54,133 nt of DNA. It comes from JAVBQL01 sp031549085 (GTDB lineage: Bacteria > Spirochaetota > GWE2-31-10 > MWDO01). The translations under genes and the position numbers were made by a program. Below, one piece after another: positions 7,847-17,515 of this stretch; the first letter of the stretch is position 1; every line of letters starts with the position of its first letter. The notes below the pieces were generated by a model. It was not told the origin of the DNA and made no database searches. It saw only the letters and a program-made list of their open reading frames with translations. The DNA is taken from assembly GCA_031549085.1 (NCBI GenBank), contig JAVBQL010000026.1:1-54133 (forward strand), written 5' to 3'.

Positions 7847-8710
7847 ATGAAAAAGATTTTTTTCTCAATTCTACTTATGTTTATAACTTTGGTACTCTTC
7901 TCTGAAGAGGCACAAATAGACACAAAAGAACTTATAGATACCCTCTTCACAAAAGATGAGCAGGAAAAGATGCTTGATGGAAAATTCATAACAAGAATGA
8001 GCATAAAATTTAATGCAAAGGGAGAGAACACAGACCTATTTATACCAATACCTGTAACAAAGTGGACACCTGCTAATCTAGCAGATTATGAAATTATAAC
8101 AGATGATAAGATATTTATTCCTTATGAAGCCTCCAAAATTGATGATGCAAAAAGATTATCTTTTTTCAACTTCCTAACAGCCTACTCAACATTAAAAGGT
8201 ATGGTCTACTACTCAAGAAGCAGCGATAAGGTTGAGACACTCATAAAGGACGCTCACAGGCTTGATGATAAGGGCAAGAAGATAGATGATCCCAAATATG
8301 ATAAAGTTTTACCATATGTTACAAACAACTTCTTTCAAGAAGATAATAAATTTGGAAAGACCTACTTTACAAGTGAGATATACAATTCTCACAACAGTTT
8401 CATAATGGTAAATGCCAACAACAAACCAATAACAAAGGGAATAAAAATTGGAGATAAAGGTGACTATAAAATTATTGCTTTCTTCCTATATGATGAAGCA
8501 AAAGCTGGCTACTACTGCTATTTTATGAATGCTTTTAGAATAAACAATGATGGACTTCTAAAGAGTGGACTTCTTAGACCAACAACTTTTTCAAACAGAT
8601 TGCGTGCTGCTATTGTCCACTTCTTAAAATTTCTTGATAAAGACTACACAGATGAATTAAACCCTTGGGATGAAAAAACTTTGAAGAGCGGCGGCTATAA
8701 AAAATATTAA
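7847..8710 (+). CDS. Secreted protein of unknown function
   Basis: 287 residues with an N-terminal signal peptide (KKIFFSILLMFITLVLFSEE, cleavage near residue 20) and no lipobox. The mature part is mixed alpha/beta with no motif I can assign. The region FSNRLRAAIVHFLKFL near the C-terminus and a tyrosine/serine-rich middle (MVYYSRSSDKVETL) recall secreted proteins found widely in spirochaetes (possibly the DUF6675 type, from memory only). ATG 7847 has AGGACGG upstream. It follows the BtuF-like gene by 92 bases. A weak hairpin (8713-8733) and a palindrome (8734-8766) lie after the stop. Confidence 0.6.
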   Translation: MKKIFFSILLMFITLVLFSEEAQIDTKELIDTLFTKDEQEKMLDGKFITRMSIKFNAKGENTDLFIPIPVTKWTPANLADYEIITDDKIFIPYEASKIDDAKRLSFFNFLTAYSTLKGMVYYSRSSDKVETLIKDAHRLDDKGKKIDDPKYDKVLPYVTNNFFQEDNKFGKTYFTSEIYNSHNSFIMVNANNKPITKGIKIGDKGDYKIIAFFLYDEAKAGYYCYFMNAFRINNDGLLKSGLLRPTTFSNRLRAAIVHFLKFLDKDYTDELNPWDEKTLKSGGYKKY

Positions 8711-8870
8711 ACAGAGTTTTATAGTAGAACTCTTGCATAATTAAATACAATAGTATTGATTATGCACTATACAAATTATGCTTATTTTTTTATACTCCAA
8801 ACCTATTTATGAGTCAGTAAATTATATTCATTTACCTCAATGTTACAGATAAGCCGATAAAAAATTTGAC

Positions 8871-8899
8871 TTGACAAGGTTTTATAAAAAGTTTATAAA
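8871..8899 (+). promoter_or_regulatory. Sigma-70 promoter of the DUF1538-PII-gltA unit
   Basis: TTGACA (8871-8876), 17 bp, TATAAA (8894-8899), about 60 bases upstream of the DUF1538 start codon. Very near consensus. Confidence 0.65.
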
Positions 8900-8961
8900 A
8901 AAAAGCTCTAAAATCATAGAGTTACACATAAAAAATGACTTTAAAAAATAGGGTTTCTTAA

Positions 8962-10911
8962 ATGTCAAATGAAAAGCTAAAAATACCATTCAATCAAGTT
9001 GTTAGCATCCTAAGCCCATATGTTAGAAACAAATTGCTTGAACAAGTAAAAGCTATATCTATTGTTGTTTTATATATGGTCTTTTTCCAGATACTCTTCT
9101 TGAACATTCCAATATATCACGCACTTGTTGTTGCAATTGGTATAGGCTTTGTTGCCCTAGGGTTGACATTTTTCTTGGAGGGACTCCTTCTAGGCATAAT
9201 GCCGCTTGGAGAATTTTGCGGGCAAAAACTTCTTCAAAATTCAGCACTGCCATTTGTCCTCTTTTTTGGATTCCTTTTAGGAATTGTTGCAACATTCGCA
9301 GAGCCATCACTTGGAGTTCTAAGGGTCTCTGCCTCTACAATAAAGGTTTGGGACTCTCCGCTCCTATTCTTACTTCTAAATAAGTACTCTGACTGGCTTA
9401 AAGTTGCAATTGGGATAGGCGTTGGATTTGCAGTAATCATTGGTATCTTTAGGTTTATATATGGCTTCTCGTTGAAACCATTCTTGTATATAATTATTCC
9501 TATATTGATTGTTATATCAGTGGTATGTTTCTTTGATAAAAGATTGTTTGGAATAATAGGGCTTGCATGGGACTGCGGCGGTGTAACAACAGGAGCAGTG
9601 ACTGTTCCAATTATATTGGCGTTGGGGCTTGGTATTGTAAAGGTAGCTGGTGGTGCAAACTCAGGAGCCGCATCTGGTTTTGGTGTTATTACACTGGCCT
9701 CTGCAACTCCTATAATGGCAGTTTTAGTTCTTGGGTTTATCGTTTTGGGACACTCCCCACTTCCTATGTCAGAGAAAGAATTTTTTGACGCTTCTAATAT
9801 AGAGACTACAAAAACACTATTCTCATCTGATAAGGCTATGGAGGAGTATGTAAAGAAAAACTGTACTCCGGAAACAATAAATAGGTTGGCAACAGATGGT
9901 ATAATTCATATAGATGCGAATGATAGCTCCGCTTCAGCGGAAGATGGCAACCCATTATCATTAGGAAACTTCTATAAAAATATAAAAATTGCACTGCAGG
10001 CAGTAATTCCCCTAACTTTAGTTCTCTTTTTCATAATATTTATCTTTCTAAGAGAGAAAATCGGGGATTTTGATGTTGTCGTTTTGGGAGTCGTATTCTC
10101 TATAATTGGGTTTACTTTTCTTAACTTTGGTGTTGAGATTGGCCTAACAAGTTTAGGAAGCTCAGTTGGAAAAAGCTTGCCATCATCCTTCCAGAAAGTA
10201 GAGCTTGATTCAAGCAAAAAAATAATCACCAATTTTGATGAAAATGTGGTTCAAAAAGCAATAAATGACAAAGGAGAGACCGAAGAGTTCTTTTATGTTA
10301 AACATAAAAATAGATATTTAGAGCTCTCATATAATGTTGAAAATCTTAATGAAGAGACAAAAACATATACCTATATACCATCAAAAGGACCTATGTTTGA
10401 CAATATGGTTCTTGGTATTCTTGTTGTCTTTATATTTGCATTCTTCTTAGGCTATTGTGCAACCTTGGCAGAGCCATCTTTAAGTGCTGTTGCAATCAGG
10501 CTTGAGGAGATTAGTGTTGGAACATTCAAGAAAAATATGCTTGTTAGTGCTGTTGGTGTTGGAGTTGGTGTTGGAATTGCTCTTGGACTTCTAAAAATTA
10601 TATTTTTCATACCTCTTATATATCTTCTTGCTCCAGCATATCTAATAATTTTAGTATTAACATTTCTCTCATCAGATGAAAATTTTGTTAATATAGCATG
10701 GGATACTGGTGGTGCAACAACCGGACCTATTACTGTACCGTTGGTAATATCATTAGGTTTGGGTCTTGGACTTAAGGTCGGAAATTCTGACTCTTTTGGA
10801 GTCTTATCGATGGCCTCTGCTTGTCCTATAATAAGTGTTCTAATTGTTGGATTATATGCATCACACAAACAAAAACAGGTTTTGTCTGACACAACCCAAG
10901 AAGTAACATAA
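8962..10911 (+). CDS. DUF1538 integral membrane protein (duplicated)
   Basis: 649 residues with a dozen or more hydrophobic segments, made of two copies of the DUF1538 unit. Repeat 1 contains FLLGIVATFAEPSLGVLR and WDCGGVTTGAVTVPIILALG, then GFGVITLASATPIMAVLVLG. Repeat 2 contains FFLGYCATLAEPSLSAVAIR and WDTGGATTGPITVPLVISLG, then SFGVLSMASACPIISVLIVG. The paired AEPSL and GG.TTG motifs suggest a two-fold transporter-like pore, possibly inverted, but no substrate is established for the family. A hydrophilic loop (about residues 275-330) and a periplasmic-looking segment (about 400-475) separate the halves. A PII-like gene follows 27 bases downstream, suggesting that the PII-like protein controls transport through this protein, as PII proteins do for AmtB and SbtA. 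Confidence 0.85.
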   Translation: MSNEKLKIPFNQVVSILSPYVRNKLLEQVKAISIVVLYMVFFQILFLNIPIYHALVVAIGIGFVALGLTFFLEGLLLGIMPLGEFCGQKLLQNSALPFVLFFGFLLGIVATFAEPSLGVLRVSASTIKVWDSPLLFLLLNKYSDWLKVAIGIGVGFAVIIGIFRFIYGFSLKPFLYIIIPILIVISVVCFFDKRLFGIIGLAWDCGGVTTGAVTVPIILALGLGIVKVAGGANSGAASGFGVITLASATPIMAVLVLGFIVLGHSPLPMSEKEFFDASNIETTKTLFSSDKAMEEYVKKNCTPETINRLATDGIIHIDANDSSASAEDGNPLSLGNFYKNIKIALQAVIPLTLVLFFIIFIFLREKIGDFDVVVLGVVFSIIGFTFLNFGVEIGLTSLGSSVGKSLPSSFQKVELDSSKKIITNFDENVVQKAINDKGETEEFFYVKHKNRYLELSYNVENLNEETKTYTYIPSKGPMFDNMVLGILVVFIFAFFLGYCATLAEPSLSAVAIRLEEISVGTFKKNMLVSAVGVGVGVGIALGLLKIIFFIPLIYLLAPAYLIILVLTFLSSDENFVNIAWDTGGATTGPITVPLVISLGLGLGLKVGNSDSFGVLSMASACPIISVLIVGLYASHKQKQVLSDTTQEVT

Positions 10912-10938
10912 AAAGATTTTATTTACAAGGTACTATAA

Positions 10939-12087
10939 ATGAAACAAGAAAATCTTATAAAAATAACTTGTGATCTCTATAAAGTTGTCTCATCTAAAGT
11001 AACTCTCCTTTTAGAAAAGATAGGTATTTTGGTCTTTAATATTCAGGCTGCAAAGAGTGTAGTGTTAAGAGAAAAAAAGAGACTCTTCAATATATCTGAA
11101 GATACTGTTCTTGAAGAAGATCTAACAGATATAATATTTTTCTATATTCCTATGGAGTTTGAAGAGGTTGTTCTCTCCCTTATTGCTAAAGAGGCAGAGC
11201 TTAATCACCCTGGAAGAGGAACTATTTATAGTGAAACAAAGGGGATCTATTCTGAAGATATCAAATTTTTTGATATAGAGAAGCTTAAAGAGATAAAAAT
11301 TGATGAGAAAGAGCAGATAAGATTTCAAGATGATTTTGTTGAGATCACTGCTATTTTACAGCGTGGGGATAGTACTGATATTGTAAGAAATATTCTTGAT
11401 ATGGGAATATGTGTACCAAGGGTGACGTTTGGAATCGGAGGCGGAATACGAACACGACTTGGTCTTCTTCGTATTGCTGTCCCTTCAGAGAAAGAGATTG
11501 TGACCGTTTTGGTAAATAGGGATGACTCTATTGAAATTATGGATAATTTGGTGGAGGCAGCCAAGCTTGATCAGCCAGGAAAAGGCTTTATGTATATGGC
11601 CCCCGTAAGAAAGATTTTGATCAACACAAAGTTCTTTAGAGGAAAATCAAAACATATTGCCAGTGTGGAGCAGATCATATCTGCCATAGATGATATAAAA
11701 GGAAACAATAATTGGAGAAGAAAATTCTCAAACATTGAGTCCAATTTTAGAAAGAAGATTAAATATCAAAAAGATATGATAAATTTTATGATTATATCTA
11801 ATGATGGAACACTATCAGAGATTGTTAATAAAACTATGAAGGTTGGGGCTAGTGGTGCAACCATCTACACAATCTCTACAAAGTCTCCGCAAACAAACCA
11901 AAATAATAGAGAGGAGTCCTTTATTTTACCAAAAAGGGAGATGGCAAATTTAGCTATTAACAAAAAGATATATGATGATATCTTCACGGTTGTATCTAAT
12001 ATAGGCATATTTAATAAAGAGTGTTCTGGAATAATTGAGATATCTGATATTATTCAATCTTGTACATATCTTCCGCCACAAAAATAA
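10939..12087 (+). CDS. PII-like regulatory protein with three tandem modules
   Basis: 382 residues, soluble, with no signal. I see three successive PII-like ferredoxin folds. Module 1 spans about 5-105 and ends AKEAELNHPGRGTIY. Module 2 spans about 132-222: FVEITAILQRGD, then PRVTFGIGGG, and AAKLDQPGKGFMYM, a clear match to the PII beta-hairpin and B-loop. Module 3 spans about 278-372, degenerate: DMINFMIISNDG, then ECSGIIEI. PII is normally a homotrimer of ~112-residue chains, so this could be a single-chain pseudo-trimer; that is inference. Modules 1 and 3 lack good nucleotide-binding loops. The gene follows the DUF1538 gene by 27 bases and gltA follows it, suggesting a membrane sensor/transport pair linked to carbon metabolism. 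Confidence 0.8.
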   Translation: MKQENLIKITCDLYKVVSSKVTLLLEKIGILVFNIQAAKSVVLREKKRLFNISEDTVLEEDLTDIIFFYIPMEFEEVVLSLIAKEAELNHPGRGTIYSETKGIYSEDIKFFDIEKLKEIKIDEKEQIRFQDDFVEITAILQRGDSTDIVRNILDMGICVPRVTFGIGGGIRTRLGLLRIAVPSEKEIVTVLVNRDDSIEIMDNLVEAAKLDQPGKGFMYMAPVRKILINTKFFRGKSKHIASVEQIISAIDDIKGNNNWRRKFSNIESNFRKKIKYQKDMINFMIISNDGTLSEIVNKTMKVGASGATIYTISTKSPQTNQNNREESFILPKREMANLAINKKIYDDIFTVVSNIGIFNKECSGIIEISDIIQSCTYLPPQK

Positions 12088-12123
12088 TAAAAAATTCTAA
12101 CATTTAAAGGAGGAGAAGGAAAT

Positions 12124-13416
12124 ATGGAGGGACATGGAGTTGCCGAAATAATCCTTGAGGGAAAGAGCTATGAATTTCCAACAGTAATAGGCAGTGAAAA
12201 TGAGAAAGCAATTGATATTTCTAAATTAAGAAATCAAACTGGATATGTTACTCTTGACGATGGCTATCAAAATACTGCATCATGCAAAAGTGATATAACG
12301 TTTATTGATGGAGAGAAGGGAATTTTAAGATATAGAGGATATGATATTGAACAGCTCGTAGAGAATTGTACATTTATCGAAACTGCATATCTTTTAATAC
12401 ATGGAGAGCTTCCAAATCAAACACAGCAAGATGCCTTTTCAAAACTTTTGACAGAGAACTCGATGATTCATGAGGATATGCTCTCTTTTTTTGATGAACT
12501 TCCAGCACGCGGGATTCATCCAATGGCCGTATTGTCAACTATGGTCAATGCAATGTCTATATACTACCCATTTCTAATAGAAGATGACAAAGACTTTGAT
12601 TTGATGGCAGCAAGGCTTATATCCAAAATTAGAACTATTGCAGCTTTTACATATAAAAAATCTATTGGAGAACCTTTTGTCTATCCTAGACACGATCTAA
12701 AATATGTCCCAAATTTCTTAAATATGATGTTTAGCAGTCCAGTAAAAAAATATGAGATTGATGATGATATCGTAAAAGCTCTAAATATGGTTCTTGTTGC
12801 ACATGCTGATCATGAGCAAAACTGCAGTACATCAACTGTTCGTCTTGTTGGCAGCAGTAAAGTAAACCTCTTCTCTTCTGTGTGTGCTGGTATTTGTGCC
12901 CTTTGGGGACCACTGCATGGAGGAGCAAACCAAAAAGTTATAGAGATGCTTGATGAGATCTATACAAAAGGTATGACTATGGATGAATCTATCAAGAGAG
13001 CAAGTGACAAAAATGATCCTTTTGTTCTAATGGGTTTTGGACATAGGGTATATAGAACATATGATCCAAGGGCAAAAATAATGAGGGATATGTGTAAAAA
13101 GTTATTAGAGAAATTTAATATACAGGATCCCCTATTTGATATTGCAATGGAGCTTGAGCATCAGGCACTTCACAATAGCTACTTTATTGATAGACACCTA
13201 TATCCAAACGTTGATTTCTATAGCGGAATAATATATAGAGCAATTGGAATACCAACAAATATGTTTACTGTGATGTTTGCAATAGGCAGAATGCCTGGCT
13301 GGATCTCTCAGTGGAAAGAGATGCATGATAGTGAGGCTCAAAAAATTGGAAGACCAAGACAAATTTATATAGGTGACACAAGACGTGAGTTTGTGCCTAT
13401 GAAAGACAGAAAATAA
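12124..13416 (+). CDS. gltA: Citrate synthase
   Basis: Condenses acetyl-CoA and oxaloacetate to citrate. The 430 residues match the hexameric GltA type, including the N-terminal beta domain (VTLDDGYQNTASCKSDITFI). Catalytic His regions are LWGPLHGGANQKV and MGFGHRVYRTYDPRAK, and the late Asp is in NVDFYSGIIYRAIG. A very strong AAAGGAGGAGAAGG ribosome-binding site precedes ATG 12124. It lies 36 bases after the PII-like gene, so the same transcript probably covers both. A strong terminator (13431-13469) follows. No aconitase or isocitrate dehydrogenase is nearby; the enzyme may feed a partial cycle for glutamate synthesis. Confidence 0.97.
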   Translation: MEGHGVAEIILEGKSYEFPTVIGSENEKAIDISKLRNQTGYVTLDDGYQNTASCKSDITFIDGEKGILRYRGYDIEQLVENCTFIETAYLLIHGELPNQTQQDAFSKLLTENSMIHEDMLSFFDELPARGIHPMAVLSTMVNAMSIYYPFLIEDDKDFDLMAARLISKIRTIAAFTYKKSIGEPFVYPRHDLKYVPNFLNMMFSSPVKKYEIDDDIVKALNMVLVAHADHEQNCSTSTVRLVGSSKVNLFSSVCAGICALWGPLHGGANQKVIEMLDEIYTKGMTMDESIKRASDKNDPFVLMGFGHRVYRTYDPRAKIMRDMCKKLLEKFNIQDPLFDIAMELEHQALHNSYFIDRHLYPNVDFYSGIIYRAIGIPTNMFTVMFAIGRMPGWISQWKEMHDSEAQKIGRPRQIYIGDTRREFVPMKDRK

Positions 13417-13430
13417 TTATAACTAACTTT

Positions 13431-13469
13431 AGAAAATAGCTGTTTTACGAAAAAAACGGCTGTTTTCTT
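13431..13469 (+). terminator. Terminator after gltA
   Basis: A 16-bp stem with three G-U pairs: AGAAAATAGCTGTTTT pairs with AAAACGGCTGTTTTCT around a short A-rich loop, followed by TTGTTT. It lies 15 bases after the citrate synthase stop. Confidence 0.75.
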
Positions 13470-13621
13470 GTTTATCTCGCTTTAATAAGTCTAATTATTA
13501 GTTTATTTTAAGAAATTATATTATATTTAATAGAGTATTAAGAAAAGTTTCTTTTTATTTTTTTTAATATTAAATAATTTAAATATAATTATTTAAAATA
13601 TAATTATTTAAGAGAATTAGA

Positions 13622-14932
13622 ATCAAAAATAGAGAAAAAAGCAGTAAAAAAGTCATATTATATATCTTTTCAAATCAAAATAATGATACAAGCTTGAAAA
13701 AGATCCTAAAACCATTTCCTTTTGAGGTAATAACTGAAAATGATCCTGATAAAATATTTGAAATACTGCTTAAAGAAAATGTCTCTATTGTTCTTATTGA
13801 TATATATGCAAATAATATAAATGGGTATAAAATTGCAACAAAAATAAGAGAACGAGAGACCTTTAGTCACACTCCTATAGTGGCCTTTACTACCTGCTAT
13901 ATCTCTCAAAAAATAAAGGGAAGAATGGTTGTTGCTGGTTTTGATGGAATAATAAGCAAACCTATAATAGATGTTCAATACCTTGTTGATAGTATCGATG
14001 AGTATATTGGCGGCAGGAAAATAAGTATAGATAAGAGTATGGAGGCACTATATTTAAGAGAGTATAACAGTGCCCTAATAGATGACTCTTATGATCTCTC
14101 TCTTGAACTCCAAAGAGCAAATGAGGAGTTGGTTGAGCTAGAAAAGATAAAAAAAGATGTAATTGGTATAGCCTCTCATGAGCTTAGAACTCCCCTCTCA
14201 ACAATTATTGGCTATTTAGAATTTATCTTATTAAAAAAATCTAATTTCAATATTGATCAGAAACTTGAAAAATATATAAATGTTATATACAAAAACACTT
14301 TAAGACTGAATAAGACAATTGATAATACCCTCTCTATTACTAATATAGAGAAGGAACTAAAAATTAAAGACAATATCGATATTCTAAAGATTATAGAGTC
14401 TATATATGATAACTTCTCCATAATTTTAGAACAGAGAAACTTGAAATTTAATATATTTTCAAATGGCAGCCTCCCTTTAGTGGGCGGAGATGAAGAGAAA
14501 CTATATCTGGCTATTTATCAAATTATAAGCAACTCAATTAAATTTACAGAAGATGGCGGAACAATTGATGTTTCAATAATATATCCTTTTAGCAATATTG
14601 TTGATAAGTATGGCTTTGATGGAAATGAGTATTTTGCAATATGGATCGAGGATACTGGTATTGGAATTCCAAAAAATAAATTAAAAGAGATCTTTAAACC
14701 ATTTGTAGAGCTTGGAGATCTCAACAACCACCACTCATCAGATTTTGAGTTTATGGGAAAAGGAAGCGGCCTTGGACTCACAATAGCCAGAGGAATCATA
14801 GAAAAACATAATGGCTTTATATGGGCAGAGAACAAAGATGTTGGAACAAGATTTATTATTGTTCTCCCTATAAAATCAGATGAACTTTCAGTAACTAAAA
14901 AAAGAAAAATAAGAAAAAAAGAGAAACAATAG
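13622..14932 (+). CDS. Receiver-histidine kinase hybrid, non-canonical start
   Basis: An N-terminal receiver domain (phospho-acceptor Asp in VLIDIYANN, about residue 60; conserved Lys in ISKPI, about 113) is joined through a coiled linker to HisKA (IASHELRTPLSTIIGYLEF, H186) and an HATPase domain with NSIKFTEDGG, DTGIGIP and GKGSGLGLTIA boxes. It has no membrane segment, so it is a cytosolic sensor kinase. The first ATG/GTG/TTG-type start (TTG 13694) would remove receiver strand 1, encoded from about 13646 (KKVILYIF). Upstream the frame is open to 13604 but has only ATT (13616) or ATC (13622); the latter has AAGAG 7 bases before it and is used here. After strand 1 the usual Asp pair is replaced by SNQNN, so Mg-dependent phosphorylation may be weak. 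No partner regulator is nearby. Confidence 0.8.
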   Translation: MKNREKSSKKVILYIFSNQNNDTSLKKILKPFPFEVITENDPDKIFEILLKENVSIVLIDIYANNINGYKIATKIRERETFSHTPIVAFTTCYISQKIKGRMVVAGFDGIISKPIIDVQYLVDSIDEYIGGRKISIDKSMEALYLREYNSALIDDSYDLSLELQRANEELVELEKIKKDVIGIASHELRTPLSTIIGYLEFILLKKSNFNIDQKLEKYINVIYKNTLRLNKTIDNTLSITNIEKELKIKDNIDILKIIESIYDNFSIILEQRNLKFNIFSNGSLPLVGGDEEKLYLAIYQIISNSIKFTEDGGTIDVSIIYPFSNIVDKYGFDGNEYFAIWIEDTGIGIPKNKLKEIFKPFVELGDLNNHHSSDFEFMGKGSGLGLTIARGIIEKHNGFIWAENKDVGTRFIIVLPIKSDELSVTKKRKIRKKEKQ

Positions 14933-15012
14933 CATTAGGCTTCTAGTGAATTTATTGGTGAGATTTCTCCCCCCAATATCCCACCCTAAAAATAATATAT
15001 TCCATGATTATA

Positions 15013-15082
15013 CAGTATACAAGTCACTTTTTGTTTGATTCTGCCAGAAGCAAAACATACAAAAAGCTTTGTTGTATACCGC
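15013..15082 (-). repeat. Repeat family B, copy 4
   Basis: Reverse-oriented copy. Read on the minus strand the order is arm, CAAAG (15071-15067), inner stem CTTTTTG, loop, CAAAAAG, TGAC (15026-15023), arm. The outer arms share about 8-9 complementary bases. Flanking and inner sequence is close to copy 3, so these two are recent relatives. Apart from this element, 14933-15266 shows no gene. Confidence 0.7.
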
Positions 15083-15266
15083 AACATTCAAGCCAGCTCT
15101 ATTTAGATAAAACTTTATTATTATAAGCAATACAAAAAAAATGTTGTTATCTACTACATTCATGATATAAATATTTAATTAAACTCTTAAAATAAATGGC
15201 CACTTATGATATAATATCTATAAAATTATACTTCATATAAATATGATTTTATTTAAGGAAGAATAT

Positions 15267-17474
15267 ATGTTTAAAAAAGCTCAAGTTCTATCTTTCACAA
15301 CACTATTCAGATTTGGTGAACCCAAAATAAGAACAAATGCAGCTGTAATAGATATGGATACAATAAGCTTTGATGAGACTGAAAAGATTGAACACTTCAC
15401 TATAAAATTTGATAGTAACAAAACCATTATAGAATGTAATATGGGAAAGAGGGAAGCAATCTATGGCTTGGGAGAGGCTCTAGGCGGCTTAAATAAGCGT
15501 GGAAAAAAATATAGGCTCTATGCAACTGATGATGCTTTGCACACCCCAGATAAAAGTTCCCTCTACAGTTCACATCCATTTATAATCTCAGATGACAGCA
15601 GTGATACCTTTGGTCTATTTATTGACTATCCAGGTGAGGTTATTTTTGATATAGGATTTACAGATATAGATAAGATGGTGATAACAATTCCAAGTTTAGA
15701 TTTCGATCTATATTTATTCAAAAACAGTGATAAATATAGAATCATAAAAGATTTTTTAATACTAACTGGTACACCCTACATTCCGCCAAAGTGGGCTTTT
15801 GGTTATCAGCAGTGCAGATGGAGCTATCCAAATGAGAAGAGAGTAAAAGAGGTCGCCTCAAAACTGCGAGAGTATGATATCCCTTGTGATGCGATATATA
15901 CCGATATTGATTATATGGAAGACTATAAAGTCTTCACTATCGACAAGAAGAAGTTTCCAAATATGGAGAACCTTGTAAGTTCACTAAAAAAAGATGGCTT
16001 TCACCTTGTACCAATAATCGATCCCGGGGTGAAAATTGAAGATGACTACAGTGTATATGAAGAGGGAATAAAAAATAACTATTTTTGTAAGAAAAGTGAT
16101 GGGACAAATTTTGTTGCCTCTGTTTGGCCAGGCTTTACCCACTTTCCAGACTTTCTTAATATGAGAACAAGAAACTGGTGGGGTGCATTATACAAAAAAA
16201 TGTATGATATGGGAATTGATGGTTTCTGGAGCGATATGAATGAGCCAACAATATTTTTTACGCCAGAAGGTCTTGATAACCTTGAAAAAACCATCCAAAC
16301 AACTCTCGAAAAAAGAGAGCAAGGCTTTGATATGTATGATTTTTTCAAATTAAAAGATAGCGCCCAATTCATTGCCAATAGAGATGAGTACTATGATACA
16401 TTCTTTCATAAAACTGATGATGGAAAAATTGTGAAAAACAGTGATGTGCATAATCTATATGGGTTTAATATGAATCTTGCACTATCAGAGGCTGCTGAGG
16501 TTTTTGCTCCAAACAGGAGGCTCTTTCTCTTCTCAAGAAGCAGCTATATAGGAATGCACAGGTTTGCAGCTCTATGGACAGGAGACAACCAGAGCTGGTG
16601 GGAACATATGATTGTTCACATCAGAATGCTTCAATCTTTGAGTATCTGTGGCTTCTTCTACTCTGGAGCTGATGTCGGCGGATTTGGAAATAACGCAAGC
16701 CCAGAACTTCTTATAAGATGGACACAGTTGGGAGTTTTTTCTCCAATGTTTAGAAACCACTCATCTCTGGGAACAAGAGATCAAGAGCCATGGGCATTTG
16801 ATGATGCAACACTTAATATGGTAAGAGACGCAATAAACTTGCGATACACACTTATACCGCATATCTACTCTGAATATATAAAGGCAACTATAGACCTAAA
16901 ACCAATGATAAGATCTTTAAGCTTTGAATTTAATGATCCAAAATTGAGCAATATAGAGGATCAGTTTATGGTTGGTGACTCTATAATGGCTGCTCCAATA
17001 CATACACCAAATACAAGAGGCCGCTTTTTATATATACCATCAGAAACCAACTATTTGCTTCTTGTTTTCAAAACTTATAATGACAAAAATATGAGAACTG
17101 CTCTTCTACGTGCAGGCTCTCACTACATAGATATCGATCTAAATGAGATCCCTCTTCTTATAAGAGAGAATCATATGGTTGTTTTTGGTCCAAGAATGAA
17201 CTATGTTGATGAAAAAAATATAACAGAACTCAATGTAATAGCTTTTGTTACAGATGAAGCAAAGTTCTCATTTTATGATGATGATGGGGTTAGCTTTGAT
17301 TATCAAAAAGACAAGTTGTTAAAAATAGATATCAACATAAAAAAAGCAGGAAACGATTTTGAAATTGAATGCGAAGTTGATAATAAAATGGATAGAAAAA
17401 ATATAATAGAGAAAATTAGGTTCTCTATATATTATGATGCTGCAAATTATGTTTCAAAAGAGTACCACATCTAG
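15267..17474 (+). CDS. GH31 alpha-glucosidase
   Basis: Glycoside hydrolase family 31, which releases alpha-linked glucose from oligosaccharides with retention. It has no signal peptide, so it acts in the cytoplasm on imported maltodextrin-like substrates. The start is ATG 15267 (AAGGAAG five bases upstream), not the unsupported ATG at 15243, giving 735 residues. The N-terminal beta-sandwich is followed by the barrel. The catalytic nucleophile is Asp in GFWSDMNEPTIF (about D323) and the acid/base Asp is in WTGDNQSWW (about D440). PPKWAFGYQQCRWSYP and FFYSGADVGGFGNNASPELLIRWTQ-type substrate motifs are also present. It stands alone and ends just before a bidirectional terminator shared with ptsH. 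Confidence 0.93.
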   Translation: MFKKAQVLSFTTLFRFGEPKIRTNAAVIDMDTISFDETEKIEHFTIKFDSNKTIIECNMGKREAIYGLGEALGGLNKRGKKYRLYATDDALHTPDKSSLYSSHPFIISDDSSDTFGLFIDYPGEVIFDIGFTDIDKMVITIPSLDFDLYLFKNSDKYRIIKDFLILTGTPYIPPKWAFGYQQCRWSYPNEKRVKEVASKLREYDIPCDAIYTDIDYMEDYKVFTIDKKKFPNMENLVSSLKKDGFHLVPIIDPGVKIEDDYSVYEEGIKNNYFCKKSDGTNFVASVWPGFTHFPDFLNMRTRNWWGALYKKMYDMGIDGFWSDMNEPTIFFTPEGLDNLEKTIQTTLEKREQGFDMYDFFKLKDSAQFIANRDEYYDTFFHKTDDGKIVKNSDVHNLYGFNMNLALSEAAEVFAPNRRLFLFSRSSYIGMHRFAALWTGDNQSWWEHMIVHIRMLQSLSICGFFYSGADVGGFGNNASPELLIRWTQLGVFSPMFRNHSSLGTRDQEPWAFDDATLNMVRDAINLRYTLIPHIYSEYIKATIDLKPMIRSLSFEFNDPKLSNIEDQFMVGDSIMAAPIHTPNTRGRFLYIPSETNYLLLVFKTYNDKNMRTALLRAGSHYIDIDLNEIPLLIRENHMVVFGPRMNYVDEKNITELNVIAFVTDEAKFSFYDDDGVSFDYQKDKLLKIDINIKKAGNDFEIECEVDNKMDRKNIIEKIRFSIYYDAANYVSKEYHI

Positions 17475-17487
17475 ATAAGGATAAAAA

Positions 17488-17515
17488 AGTTAGCTCTATC
17501 TATATAGAGCTAACT
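17488..17515. terminator. Bidirectional terminator between GH31 and ptsH
   Basis: A perfect 12-bp stem, AGTTAGCTCTAT with ATAGAGCTAACT, around CTAT. On the minus strand it is followed by TTTTTTAT, so it ends ptsH transcription. The ptsH stop codon (17510-17512) lies inside the stem. On the plus strand it lies 13 bases after the GH31 stop. Confidence 0.8.
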
